Source: Macrobrachium rosenbergii
Taxonomy: Eukaryota > Arthropoda > Malacostraca > Decapoda > Palaemonidae
Assembly: GCF_040412425.1 (NCBI RefSeq)
Contig: NC_089762.1
Span: 17,490,212-17,554,211 of the forward strand
Direction of reading: 5' to 3'
Length of the DNA stretch: 64,000 bases
In this document: one piece after another, positions 1 through 9,490 of the stretch
How the letters are laid out: each line of letters starts with the position of its first letter
How positions within the stretch are numbered: position 1 is the stretch's first letter
Program-made: the position numbers and the translations under genes
Notes under the pieces: model-generated
Database searches by the model: none
Seen by the model: only the letters and a program-made list of their open reading frames with translations
Told to the model about the DNA's origin: nothing

Positions 1-27
1 CAAATTCACACTTCCGATATAAAATTA

Positions 28-270
28 CATTTTCCTAGACATAGCTTAAATATGTACTTTCAACGAATCTGACCTTTATTTCTACCGCAAATGATTAGAT
101 TTAGAGATACATGGCCGCCATGGGTACCGCTCTCAGTTTCCTTAGACATGGTGCAAGACGCTAGTCAGCTTTCCTTATGCACATTTTAAATGATTGTTGC
201 AAGCTCATATGTTCTGGCAAGTGGTAATATTAGACATTTTGGTCAGCTTTCCTTAGACATGCCTGCGCTT
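28..270 (+). repeat. Stray degenerate copies of the 6.3-7.0 kb minisatellite unit
   Basis: Three partial copies of the unit that forms the array at 6290-7022 occur here: CCTAGACATAGCTTAAA near 33, CAGTTTCCTTAGACATGG near 136 with CAGCTTTCCTTA near 165, and TTTGGTCAGCTTTCCTTAGA near 238. They are interspersed with unrelated sequence rather than in tandem. They suggest the minisatellite once extended across this side, or that the unit belongs to a dispersed repeat. Confidence 0.6.
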
Positions 271-1254
271 TGCCTTTCCAGGGGTTACAGGAACGAAATT
301 TTACCCCTAACGTCTAGTTACAGTTTCGGTGAAATTCACGGCCGAAACTGCAATGTTACCCTTTTCGTTAACCACTTCACTTACCTTAAATAGATGGTAG
401 TACTAAATGTTCACGAAGAAAGGTATTCACAACCTGTGGAGTTCCATTGTAATGTCCATGGAAACGACCAATAGCCTCAAAGTAAGACAGAGAACACCCA
501 CTGCAGACGTGCACGACGGAATCCGTGGCAGTCAACTGAAGCGCACTTTTTGTAGAAAGCTTTCCTTATTCCAAAATCGCAGTTAATTGGATATTCTTGA
601 AACAAAGCAACCAATCAGGTTTCAGCATTTGTACCGTACTTATAATTCATAACGAAAAACAAAAGACGATTAGGCATTTTTACCCACAATACATTGACAA
701 AAAACAAAAACGCCTCAGCAGAAAAACTGACATGGCAGCATAAACGCATCCTTTGCGATAACAACAAGGCACAATATTCATCGGCAAATATCTCCGTAAC
801 TCTTAATTTGCGGAAGATGCGAGTAAGTATTTCATATGAATCATGACAAAATATATGATAGCAAGTAAAAAAATATTAGATATCCGAATTTGACCGAAAC
901 TGTAATAATACCCGAAGTGCTACTGGATGTAAACAAACGACTTAGAAAATTTTCGAGGATGCCGATTAGATAATCATTAATATCTCGGATATGGTGAATC
1001 TCCTCAAAAAATGTTCAGAGACAAAGTTTTATTATTTTATATTGTAAAATTATAGTGTGACCTATTTTCTTATATCTCACCGCGGAGTTGTTCTGGACAT
1101 TGACCAAACTAAGTCTAGGGAGCTCCGTCTCTCACCGAGTCAGCTACAGACTGACATCAGTATCTGTGCGCGCATGCAAGGACTAAAAAAAATTAGTAAA
1201 AAAGTGACGAACACAATACGTACAGGCTAAATCTCTTTACTTTCCTATTTCTCT
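271..1254. other. No gene or repeat recognised
   Basis: AT-rich sequence with short uninformative ORFs. No transposase, RNA gene or tandem structure is visible. The left terminus of the Merlin element should lie in the right half of this stretch, but I could not fix its inverted repeat. Confidence 0.5.
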
Positions 1255-1686
1255 ATGATCCATTGTTACACAATTAATGTGGAAAATTTCCACTCTTGCA
1301 TGCCTGTTTTGTTCATCATCATGGCAGTAGCTTCTACAAGTGCAGGTGTTCTGGCGGAAAACTTACCTTTTAGATGTGAAAGCTGTGTCATAACTTATGT
1401 GATTTTTTTTTATTTTTATAGTTGTAACCCAGAAAAGTTGATTAAATACTGTCAAGACCATGGGGTAATTTTATCAGAAAAACATTGTGGTTCATGTAAT
1501 TCTGTCTGTACAGTTGAAATAAAAAAGTGTGTATTCCGTTGTGATAAATCTTACATTACTGAAGGACGCCGCAGAAAAGGGTGCAATTTTAAAGGGCCTA
1601 TATTCAAGAACACTTGGTTTTACCGATCCAAACTTGATATTAAGACTAATTTAAAGTTTGTGCTTCTGTTTTTAAGTATACCTTAG
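1255..1686 (+). pseudogene. Merlin transposase, N-terminal zinc-ribbon part
   Basis: From about residue 60 the 143-aa frame resembles the Merlin N-terminus: KYCQDHGVI, a cysteine cluster (CGSC, VC), basic residues after RCDKSY, then KGPIFKN and LKFVLLFL, equivalent to the 'GSFFENSKL...L' segment that precedes the DDE core. The upstream part (residues 1-55) is hydrophobic. It contains a T-rich tract ending in TTTTTATAG just before the recognisable homology, which could be an intron 3' end or chance. The frame stops at 1686, before the catalytic block. Family assignment is from motif recall. Confidence 0.7.
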
Positions 1687-1794
1687 TTTGCAAGACTGGT
1701 TTACCTATAAGATAGTGCGATCTGAACTTAAATGACGTGACAATTTCGGGCTGGTCGTCATTTTGCCGAGAGGTGGTAGTGAATTGGGTTTTCA

Positions 1795-2050
1795 GACACT
1801 CTAAGTAAGAAAATTGGTGGTCCAGACTGCGTCATGGAAATTGATGAGTCAAAGTTTGGACACAGTAAGCATAATGTAGGACGCATAATTGAAGGGCAGT
1901 GGGTTTTTGGCGGACTTTGCTGAGAATCACGAGAATTGTTTAAGTGCCTGTTGAACAAAGGGATCATTTGAAACACTACTACGTGTTATTAAAGACAATA
2001 TTTACGAGGGAACTACTATGGTCCCAGATTGCTGGAAAGCATATACAGTA
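1795..2050 (+). pseudogene. Merlin transposase, first catalytic block
   Basis: Reading 1820-1920 gives the hallmark ISXO2/Merlin string MEIDESKFGHSKHN, then GRIIEGQWVFGG. The D of 'IDES' is the first catalytic acidic residue. A stop follows, then VPVEQRD near 1944 and, one frame over, TLLRVIKDNIYEGT and DCWKAY near 1965-2045, the segment around the second acidic residue. At least two frame changes and stops are present. Homology ends exactly where the pogo-type terminal repeat begins (2051). The rest resumes at 5598. Confidence 0.8.
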
Positions 2051-2286
2051 CAGTAAACCCTCCGTATTCGTGTTCTCACAATTCGCGGACTCACGCATTT
2101 GCGGTTTTCTCTGTGGAACATATCTACCCATTATTCGTGGAATTTCGCCCATTCACAGTATTTTTCACTGAGTAATATTCACTAATTACTGTATTTTCAC
2201 ATAAGTTTCATGAGGAAATGCAACTTTTTGTGATGAAACTATTAAAATACTCGGGTATAAGCATTTTTACAGGTTTTTTCTTGTGT

Positions 2287-2300
2287 TTAAACTATCAAAA
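2287..2300 (+). repeat. Target-site duplication of LINE A (left copy)
   Basis: TTAAACTATCAAAA occurs here and again, without mismatch, at 5479-5492 immediately after the AT-rich 3' tail of LINE A. A 14-bp perfect duplication is the signature of target-primed reverse transcription and fixes both element boundaries. Confidence 0.85.
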
Positions 2301-2446
2301 ATTCTCTCACTATCGATCTTTCAAAGTCATTATTAAAGAAATGCCTCAAAGTAGGGTTAAGGATTTGTACAAACCAGAAAGTTGGGGTAAGGATATTTTG
2401 GTCCGTCGTTGGTATGATTAATCTTCATTTTTATTCTCTTTATAAA

Positions 2447-3130
2447 TGGATTTAAGCTTTACATCTTATAACTGTAGATCAGTAAGAAATTGCCATTTTG
2501 ATGTAGCCGAATTAACTCATGTTTCTGACATAGTCTGTTTGCAGGAGACTTGGCTCGGTGCAGGAATCAGACTACCTGAATAGAATAAATTCTGAATTTG
2601 CATATTATGCAGTTTCCCCGGTTGATTTATCGAATGAGTTGTTAACTGGTCGTCCTTATGGGGGAGTTGCTTTTCTGTACCGAAAGAGCCTTGCCTCCTG
2701 TATCGGCGAGTAGACACCTCAAATGACAGACTAATTTGTATTGACGTGTCTATAAATGAAAATTGTATAAGGATTATCAATTGTTATCTTCCATACTCAG
2801 ACGGACAAAATGATGCGGAATACATTGACTGTTTAGCAAAAATACACTGTCTTATGTCAGATCACCCAAATGGGGAGGTTTTTGTGGTTGGTGATTTTAA
2901 CGCTCACCCTGAATCACGCTTTGGTAACGAGCTGAAAGACTTCTGCACCCATTACGATTATTGTATTGGTGATGTTGCTGTGATGCCCTCCGACACTTAC
3001 ACTTGGGTGAGTGATGCAACGGGCCATACCCGTTGGTTAGACCACCTTGTTTGCCCCTAGTCTTCTAACACACATTAGCAATATACGTGTGTTGCATTCC
3101 ATTATTGGTTCAGACCATCGTCCCTTTCAT
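2447..3130 (+). pseudogene. LINE A endonuclease (APE/EEP fold), frameshifted
   Basis: The frame opens with ATG at 2447: MDLSFTSYNCRSVRN, DIVCLQETWL. The N of 'YNCRS' and E of 'LQETW' are catalytic/metal-binding positions of APE-type endonucleases. After a frameshift near 2560 homology resumes at 2746 with RIINCYLPYSDGQ, the active-site block GDFNAHPESR, and TRWLDHLV; GSDHRPFHF follows near 3105 in another frame. The D-N pair and the terminal SDH are intact in sequence, but at least two frameshifts make the gene non-functional. It would nick the target DNA for integration. Confidence 0.8.
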
Positions 3131-3135
3131 TTTCT

Positions 3136-4002
3136 TTGAAGGTCTCTCAACTACCTACGCTGGTACAGACGAATGATGGTAGTCAGACGAAGTTTTATCT
3201 CTGCGATCTACTGGCATACAGAGTTAAATCTGAAGAAGCTTTGAAAAACGTCGAGTTGCCTTTGGAAGCTCTGCAATGTAACACAAGACCATGTCAAAAC
3301 GAAGATCATTATAGAGCTATTGAAAGATTTCTTTTGGACATAATTAGTGCACTTCAACAGTCGTCTGACTCTAAGGAGTTGAATCACAGAGGCTTCAACC
3401 ATGTTCCTGGTTGGAACGACTTTGTAAAGGAATTCCATCATGAAGCACGGTATGACTATTTAGCATGGAAGGAATCTGGTAATCCAAGGGATGGATATTT
3501 CTATGATAAAATGAAATTTTCTAAAGCTCAGTTCAAAGGGATGCTTAGATTTTGTAAGGAAAGTGAAGAGGAAATTCGATCCAATAAAATTGCTACGAGT
3601 CTTAAAGGGAGTATGAAGAAGTTTTGGAGAGAAATAAATAAGAAAAGAAAATCCCAGACATTCTTGCCAGACATAATAAATAATGTGAGTGGTTATGAAA
3701 ACATTGCCGAGTTATGGAAAGAACATTATTCTGAGCTGTTTAATGATCCTACTCATCCTGTTCCAGACCCAGTGGAAAATCAGAGTCAGCGAGATGTTAC
3801 AGGGACAAATGTCAATGAAATTTCGAATGCTTTGAATTCTCTGAACACTTCCAGTAGCCCTGGACATGACGGGCTGACCCTTCAGCACTTAACTGAGGCG
3901 CATCCGGTACTTAGAGTTTTACTAAGTTTATTCATTACTTCCTGTTTCTGTCATTCATACTTACCAAGAGCTCTTATTCTGGTTATACTCTCCTTTGATT
4001 AA
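3136..4002 (+). pseudogene. LINE A linker and start of RT domain
   Basis: A 288-aa frame joins the endonuclease to the RT. It is rich in charged residues (KKFWREINKKRKS near residue 160, NIAELWKEHYSELFND near 195), the pattern seen between EN and RT in Jockey-group LINEs. The end of the frame, SSSPGHDGLTLQHL, is the first conserved RT block. The frame ends at 4002 and overlaps the next frame by 8 bp (3995-4002), so a single frameshift separates what was one ORF2. Confidence 0.75.
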
Positions 4003-5191
4003 AGATAAAAACGCGGACCACAGTGACATATCTAATTATAGACCGATTGCTCTAGCCACTGTTATCTCAAAAGTTTTGGAAGCGATTCTATTGGAGAGAT
4101 GCAAAGAGTACCTATTGACAAGTGACAACCAGTTCGCTTACAAATCCCATCATGGAACTGAAATGCCAGTTCATATTCTTAAACACGTAACTGAGGAGTA
4201 TAATGTTCGTAAAACACCTGTATTTGCTTGTTTCATGGATATGTCTAAAGCCTTTGATAAAGTGTCTCATAAGATGTTACTTGAAGTACTGTCAAAAAGA
4301 AATATTCCTTGCTATATTATTAAACTGCTTGGTGAATGGTATAAAAATCAGCAAATGATTGTCAAATGGGGCCATGTATTTTCGAGTGAATTCTCCACTT
4401 CATGTGGAGTGAGACAGGGAAGTTTACTGTCACCTTACCTGTTTAATGTATATATGGATGACCTCTCACAGAGACTGAGTCAAACTAAAGCGGGGTGTTA
4501 TTTAAACAACATGATTTTAAACCATTTGCTGTACGCAGATGATATTGTTTTATTTGCTCCCTCAGTAGGTGGGCTACAACAGCTTGTAAACATTTGTCGT
4601 GATTTTATGTCCGATAGGCTTCTATTGTTAAATGTAAAGAAAACCAAATGTATTATTTTTTCTAAGAGTAAGATTTGCCCAAGTAATATATCACCTATTG
4701 TTGTTAACAATGCACGTATAGATTTTGTACCTGAAATAAAGTACCTAGGATATTATCTCACTGCTCAAAATTCGGACGATGCCCATGTAGAATATTTGTA
4801 CAGAGGTCTATGTACGAGGGGCAATATGATTTTAAGGAATTTTTCTAAATGTAGCGCTGATGTCAAGAAAATGCTTTTTACGAGTTTTTGTACAAGTTTT
4901 TATGGCATGTCTTTGGTTGTCAGAGCAAAACAACGGACTATGAATAAGCTGAGGGTATGCTACAACGATAGCCTTAGAAGACTCATGGGCATTCCGAGGT
5001 ATGCAAACGCATCCGCTCTTTTTGTGGGTTTTGGTCAGCCATCTTTTCAGGAACTGAGACGCAAAACCATAACAAGCTATTTGCAAAGGCTGAAGAATTC
5101 TGAAAACTGTATTATGAAGAGGGTTGCCCACCCAGTTTACTTGCATAATTCATTTATTTTCAAACACTGGAAAGGCCTCATTTATGCTTAG
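3995..5191 (+). CDS. LINE A reverse transcriptase, open over 398 codons
   Basis: Reverse transcriptase that would copy element RNA onto nicked target DNA. Blocks in order: SNYRPIALATVISKVLE (residues 13-30), DNQFAYKSHHGTEM (45-58), CFMDMSKAFDKVSH (80-93, motif A with catalytic D), GVRQGSLLSPYLFN (139-152, motif B), LLYADDIVLFAPS (about 181-193, motif C with the YADD pair), then KYLGYYL (about 250-256, motif E region) and a C-terminal thumb. The catalytic aspartates are present and this stretch has no stop. The upstream part of ORF2 is broken, so the protein is not made as a whole. Confidence 0.85.
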   Translation: MIKDKNADHSDISNYRPIALATVISKVLEAILLERCKEYLLTSDNQFAYKSHHGTEMPVHILKHVTEEYNVRKTPVFACFMDMSKAFDKVSHKMLLEVLSKRNIPCYIIKLLGEWYKNQQMIVKWGHVFSSEFSTSCGVRQGSLLSPYLFNVYMDDLSQRLSQTKAGCYLNNMILNHLLYADDIVLFAPSVGGLQQLVNICRDFMSDRLLLLNVKKTKCIIFSKSKICPSNISPIVVNNARIDFVPEIKYLGYYLTAQNSDDAHVEYLYRGLCTRGNMILRNFSKCSADVKKMLFTSFCTSFYGMSLVVRAKQRTMNKLRVCYNDSLRRLMGIPRYANASALFVGFGQPSFQELRRKTITSYLQRLKNSENCIMKRVAHPVYLHNSFIFKHWKGLIYA

Positions 5192-5597
5192 TGCATCTGG
5201 TGCGCTCTTTGTGTAAGAATACAGTATTTCTTTGTTTTGTTCTGATATGCTGCATATGTATATGTCCTTTTAGTAGGAAGTATCACTTAGAGTCATTATC
5301 CGCACCTCATTCATATCATAATTTTCACCACTCTTTCGTAATAATTTCTCATAATTATTTTAAATTTTTATTCTTTTAAGGTTTGGAGGCTTTTTATGTA
5401 TGTTTATATATGTATATGTATGTGTTTATCTATGGCCATTTATGTCCGAAATAAAGATTTTGAATTTGAATTTTTGAATTAAACTATCAAAATGGGCAGT
5501 TCTAAGTGATTTTTGAGGGGTTTCAAGTATTCGCAGATTTTAGCTATTCGCGGGGAGGTGGGTACGCATCCCCCGTGAATATGGGTGTTCACTGTAA

Positions 5598-5855
5598 TTG
5601 TTGGAGGAAGAGGGGTACAAGCACCTTACAGTAAATCATAGTGTCAATTTTGTGGACCCCACCATAGGTGCCCTTACTATTACAATTGAACGAAGGTGGC
5701 GCGATCTCAAGGAGTTACTTCCCATGTATGGACGTCGTAAGACTCACTTCATAGGTTATTTGGCTACTGCATGTTTTAAGATTCGTCATAGTGACTCCTC
5801 AACTCGTCTGCATTTGTTCTTACATGCAGCAGCTACATTATATACTCCATCATAG
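5598..5855 (+). pseudogene. Merlin transposase, C-terminal block
   Basis: EEEGYKHLTVNHSVNFVDP followed by IERRWRDLKELLP, YGRRKTHFIGYLA and SSTRLHLFLHAA matches the end of ISXO2/Merlin transposases. 'HLTVNHS' and 'NTIERRW' are their most conserved C-terminal strings, and the E of IERRW is the third catalytic residue. The frame begins right after the right TIR of the pogo-type insertion (5594) and continues the homology lost at 2050. The apparent TTG start is only where the insertion ends. Confidence 0.85.
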
Positions 5856-6289
5856 TTGGGTAAGTCACAGTTGTAATCCTAGGAACTAGGGGTAGTTTAC
5901 ATATCTGCAGTACCTGTGGCGGACGCGCGCAATGCAACAGTACCGCTTGTCATTACAAACGTGCTTGCCAAGAATCTTTTAATTTTGCAGATAAGGCGCA
6001 AAGCCCCATTCTGCCACCCCGTTGCTGACAGCAGATCCTAGGCTTAAACTGCAGTCTACATGTAGTTTTATTATTAGCCTTTTTTCCCCCCTACATTCCC
6101 CAGCTTTTCATCAACTTTTTCTCCCCACCCAAAACCCACGGTTCCCACCTGCGGTCCCCCAAGATTGTTGGTGGTTGTAAGGGTTTTCCTCACTTATTTA
6201 ATGATACTGAAGCATAGGTATAGTGTTGTTAAAGAATTTTAAGCTATTTAACACATAGAAACTGGTGCGGCCGTCTCCTATAGAATTAT
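5856..6289. other. No gene recognised; presumed right flank of Merlin
   Basis: C-rich and T-rich non-coding sequence (for example CCCCACCCAAAACCC near 6123). The Merlin right terminus should lie in the first half but no inverted match to the left side was found. Confidence 0.4.
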
Positions 6290-7022
6290 CATCAGCTTTC
6301 CTTAGACATAACCTAAACACTTGAATCAGCTTTCCTTAGACAGCCTAGACACTTGAGTCAGCTTTCCTTAGACATAGCATAGACACTTGGGTCAGCTTTT
6401 CTTAGACAGCCAGGACACTCAGTCAGCTGCCCTTAGACATAGCCTAGACACTTTAGTTAGCTTTCCTTAGGCATAGCCTAGACACCAGTCAGCTTTCCTT
6501 AGACAGCCTAGATACTAATCAGCTTTCCTTAGTCATAGCCTAGACATTTTGGTCAGCTTTCTGTAGACATAGCCTAGACATTTTGGTCAGCTTTCCTTAG
6601 AGCCTAGACATTTTGGTCAGCTTTCCTTAGACAGCGTAGACATTTTGGTCAGCTTTCCTTAGACAGCCTAGACATTTTGGTCAGCTTTCCTTAGGCATAA
6701 GCCCAGATATTTTGGTCAGCTTTCCTTAGACGGCCTAGACACTTTAGTCAGCTTTCCTTAGGCATAGCCTAGACACTAGTCAGCTTTCCTTAGACACCTA
6801 GACACTTTAGTCAGCTTTCCTTAGACGTAGCTTAGACACTTTAGTCAGCTTTCCTTAGACATAGCCCTAGACATTTTGGTCAGCTTTCTGTAGACATAGC
6901 CTAGACTCTTTAGTTGGCTGTCCTTAGACATAGCCTAGACACTTTGGTCAGCTTTCCTTAGACATAGCCTAGACACTTTGGTCAGCTTTCCTTAGACATA
7001 GTCTAGACACTTTAGTCAGCCT
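6290..7022 (+). repeat. Minisatellite, about 22 units of 26-40 bp
   Basis: Tandem units share the core GTCAGCTTTCCTTAGACA followed by variable TAGCCTAGACACTT or TTTTGG spacers. Unit length varies because the spacer gains or loses short segments. The array ends sharply at GTCAGC/CTGGTGG (7022). Degenerate copies at 28-270 show that the unit is not confined to the array. Confidence 0.9.
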
Positions 7023-7430
7023 GGTGGAACTATGGAACATCTCATCATGGGGTATTACCATGGAAATTTACTTTTCTATAGTATTTTTTTTTGGCTTATC
7101 AAGAATTTACCATAATTTTTTGGTTGTCAACTGTAATTAATCTGTAATTAACGTAAGAACTGTTATGTTATTATATGCTGGGCATCTTGGAATGCTATCA
7201 CGCATGTGCAGTATTACAGGGTAGTTTTTTGGGGTATTTCTAAGTATTAACTCCGTGCCTGATTTTACCTTGGAAATTGGTTATTGCAATACACCCCCTG
7301 AACACCTGAATTAGCCCTGGTTACCCACCAGCCCGAACTATCCCCGTAACTTTTTACCCAGTAATTGGGTAATTAGCTGCCAGCGTTACCAACACTTATA
7401 GGAAATCTTGTCAAGATGAGTTCTCTGAAG
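7023..7430. other. No gene recognised
   Basis: AT-rich then moderately GC-rich non-coding DNA between the minisatellite and the DIRS-like gag. The 5' terminus of the DIRS-like element should be near the right end. The terminal inverted repeat seen in the element at 26769 is not present here. Confidence 0.4.
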
Positions 7431-7679
7431 TACCGTTGGCAACACTGCTGCAAGTCCCAGCCGCGCAAGGCCGGGTTCCCCAATTGCTTTTTGTTTGCCT
7501 TGCTGCATGGATGTTTCCTGCTTCAGGCGAATTTTTGGTTATTAGCTGGACCCCATATACTGACCTTTTGATTTTGGATTACGACTTGGACTGGAATTTT
7601 CACCCTTTTCTCCTGGGTTGTTTAGTTGCTTGGCTTTGGATTTTCTCTCCCGTCTGACTCTGGCTCGTTTTAGATTCGC

Positions 7680-8799
7680 AATGGATAAATTAGATAAGAA
7701 GACGATTTCCTTGGACAGCACAACGGCTTCAACTTCGACTACAACTTCAGCAACCAACACCGCAACGGCTGGAGAAGCTGCAACTCACCGAATGTGCACA
7801 GCTTGCAAATGGAGGATGAGTACCCTCAAACACGACAGACGGGGCTGGGTGCCGAGGGTCATGGAGAACCACAAACCTTGAAGGTAGGATCTGCTGGCCC
7901 CCCCGGCGCGGAGCAGGCAGTGTTAGTAGCAGATTTCCCCCTTTCTTTGGATAACGTAAGTCCAGAGGTGAATCTAGATTTAGGTTTGACACAGACGGAT
8001 AGGGATATTGAGGTAGCAAAAAGTGTAGGGGAGAAGTTGAAGGTGCAGCCTTTTTCGGGATCAGGTGTAACTAAGGCTCCAGAGTCTCTTCTAGATCCAA
8101 CAGCAGTCCCGTTTCCGGCTGCAGTCTCTTTGCAACAAAATGTTGCTAAATTGGTTGAGGAAGATGCAGACGCAGTAGTAAGTCTTCCAGGTTTGGGAAG
8201 GTCGGAGAATTTCCCTTCCTCTTCTAGAGTTCCTTTTCCTTCGGGGGACAGATTCTCCTTGGCTGGCGACGATACATTTGATAGGACATTAAATGTAGCA
8301 GAATATAATGCTAATTTACTTGGGCTTTCTAAAGGGTATAGGCAATTGGTAAGACAGTGTTTCAATTTAGGTTTTTCGGATATCCATGAACATGTAATAA
8401 AGAATTTCCCAGAATTCACAAATGATGTATTGCAGGATTATCAGGGAGGACAGGAATCTGTATATTTTCTTTCTCTAAAATCTATGGCCTCTTCTCTAAC
8501 CCCAGTTTTCTCCCTATCCTCTAAGGCTTCCAAACCCTCTTCCACTACTCTTTCTCAGCCTTCTTTTTCTAGCCACCTTTCGGGGAACTTTCCGGGTTCT
8601 TCAGTAGCTCATCCGGCATCTATGCCTCTAGTGGGTTTGTCTTCCATACCATCTATGGCGAATCCTGTACCACCGCAGGCTTCTAACATTGTTTCTGCGG
8701 CAGCTGGCGGTGCGCTTGCCACAGCCCTTAATCCTGCGGTTCTGATAGTTTCCGCTATTCCTCCAGTACCTAACATGGCTATTATTTCGTCTTCTCCTT
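7680..8799 (+). pseudogene. DIRS-like gag, 5' part
   Basis: A frame starting with ATG at 7680 gives a Ser/Thr-rich leader, then HRMCTACKWRMSTLKHDR, the single cysteine-pair motif typical of decapod DIRS ORF1. A frameshift near 7860 moves the coding to the 347-aa frame that covers 7794-8837. That frame is Pro/Ser/Val-rich with NVAEYNANLLGLSKGYRQ and FPEFTNDVLQDY near residues 165-215, and low-complexity Ser repeats afterwards. Homology with the element ends at the LINE B insertion point. Function (capsid-like) is inferred from position and composition. Confidence 0.6.
8787..8799 (+). repeat. Target-site duplication of LINE B (left copy)
   Basis: TCGTCTTCTCCTT is repeated without mismatch at 14959-14971, directly after the CAAT-rich tail of LINE B. 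The two copies lie in the gag of DIRS-like element A, so excising one copy plus the LINE restores a contiguous gag region. Confidence 0.9.
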
Positions 8800-9490
8800 C
8801 CCCTCGAAGTAGGTTCCTTCACGTGGTGAGGGGGTAAGGGGCCCTGGCTTTTCTTCGTTCTTATGAAGAATAAGAGCCCGGGCCTGACGGATCACCTACA
8901 AACCTTTCGATTTAAATGGCGTGGATATTTTCACTTTCGTACAAATTTCTTGGACCTGGTAAATAGGAAAAGGTATCATAGCTGGGATTGGGTATATATC
9001 CGAAGCTAAATAGTGAGAACCGTGGCAGGACCATCAACTGCCCGATAATGTTCGGACCTGAGTTTTCAGGCGGAACTATTCTACGGGACTGGACCACGGA
9101 TTCCAGGGGGATCTAGTTCTGGGAATAGGACTCTCGGCATTCTGTCCGGTTTGCCCATAATGTGATTAGGATGGGGATGATTGTATTCTAGTAATGCTCT
9201 CAGTCCTATCAAGCGGGTTGGCTTACACTTGAGTCACTTTAATCATGTTGTGCCATCCCCTTTGGGGTAGGGTAGGGATGCGGACATTTGGGAGTCGGTT
9301 CTCACTTGTGCCATTAGTGGAGGAATGAACTCCATGAAAGGCTGATGATATCTTTTTAAGATTTTTTTTTTTTTTTTTCTCTCCAATACTTTTATCTTTA
9401 TGGACGGTATAAATAAGGATATAAGTACCCGGACCCTGTGATGATAACCAATCGGCACAGACAAAGATCTCTGCAACCTCGTCTCGGAAT
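8800..9490 (+). promoter_or_regulatory. LINE B 5' UTR (internal promoter expected here)
   Basis: The region starts CCCCTCGAAGTAGG immediately after the duplication and is non-coding up to the ORF1 ATG at 9491. It holds TTCACGTGGTGAGG near 8817 and a T-run at 9361-9379. LINEs of this group carry an internal Pol II promoter in the 5' UTR; I see no motif that proves it. Confidence 0.45.

Larger units (their letters stand above)
2301..5478 (+). mobile_element. LINE A: non-LTR retrotransposon with endonuclease and RT, no RNase H
   Basis: A 3.18-kb plus-strand element lies between perfect 14-bp duplications. It has a 146-bp leader, an apurinic-type endonuclease (about 2447-3130), a linker region and a reverse transcriptase (to 5191). 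The 3' UTR ends in AATAAAG and a short GAATTT-type tail (5450-5478). No RNase H and no zinc-knuckle ORF1 are seen. The RT style (HGTEMPVHIL, VRQGSLLSPYLFNVYMDDL) fits the CR1/Rex-like side of the Jockey group; the exact clade is not resolved. The endonuclease start is close to the 5' boundary, so the copy is either full length for a short LINE or only mildly 5' truncated. Confidence 0.8.
2051..5594 (+). mobile_element. pogo/Tigger-type element with TIRs, inserted in Merlin; itself split by LINE A
   Basis: The left end CAGTAAACCCTCCGTATTCG (2051) and the reverse complement of the right end (CAGTGAACACCCATATTCACG region, ending 5594) form inverted repeats of about 23 bp with a few mismatches. 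TA flanks both sides (2049-2050 and 5595-5596), the target duplication expected for pogo/Tc1-mariner superfamily insertions. Removing the LINE leaves about 350 bp without a transposase frame, so this is a non-autonomous (MITE-like) copy. Motifs such as ATTCGCGGACTC and TATTCGCGGGG are typical Tigger-like subterminal sequence. Confidence 0.75.
1255..5855 (+). mobile_element. Merlin (ISXO2/IS1595-type) DNA transposon, split by later insertions
   Basis: Three blocks on the plus strand match successive parts of a Merlin transposase: a cysteine-rich N-terminus (1255-1686), the first part of the DDE core (about 1795-2050) and the C-terminal part (5598-5855). Between blocks two and three sits a 3.54-kb insertion bounded by TA dinucleotides. 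Merlin elements move by cut and paste using a DDE transposase related to bacterial IS1016/IS1595. Termini and the 8-9 bp target duplication typical of the family could not be located. The element is dead: frames change between blocks and a nested element breaks the core. Confidence 0.8.

Noticed and set aside
6290..7022. CRISPR-like regular repeat array
   Set aside because: Unit cores and spacers are both repeats, spacing is irregular, and the context is a eukaryotic transposon landscape. It is a minisatellite.
7436..7657. 73-aa hydrophobic ORF as a host gene
   Set aside because: It lies in the presumed leader of DIRS-like element A, shows no signal beyond hydrophobic composition, and is followed in another frame by the gag start.
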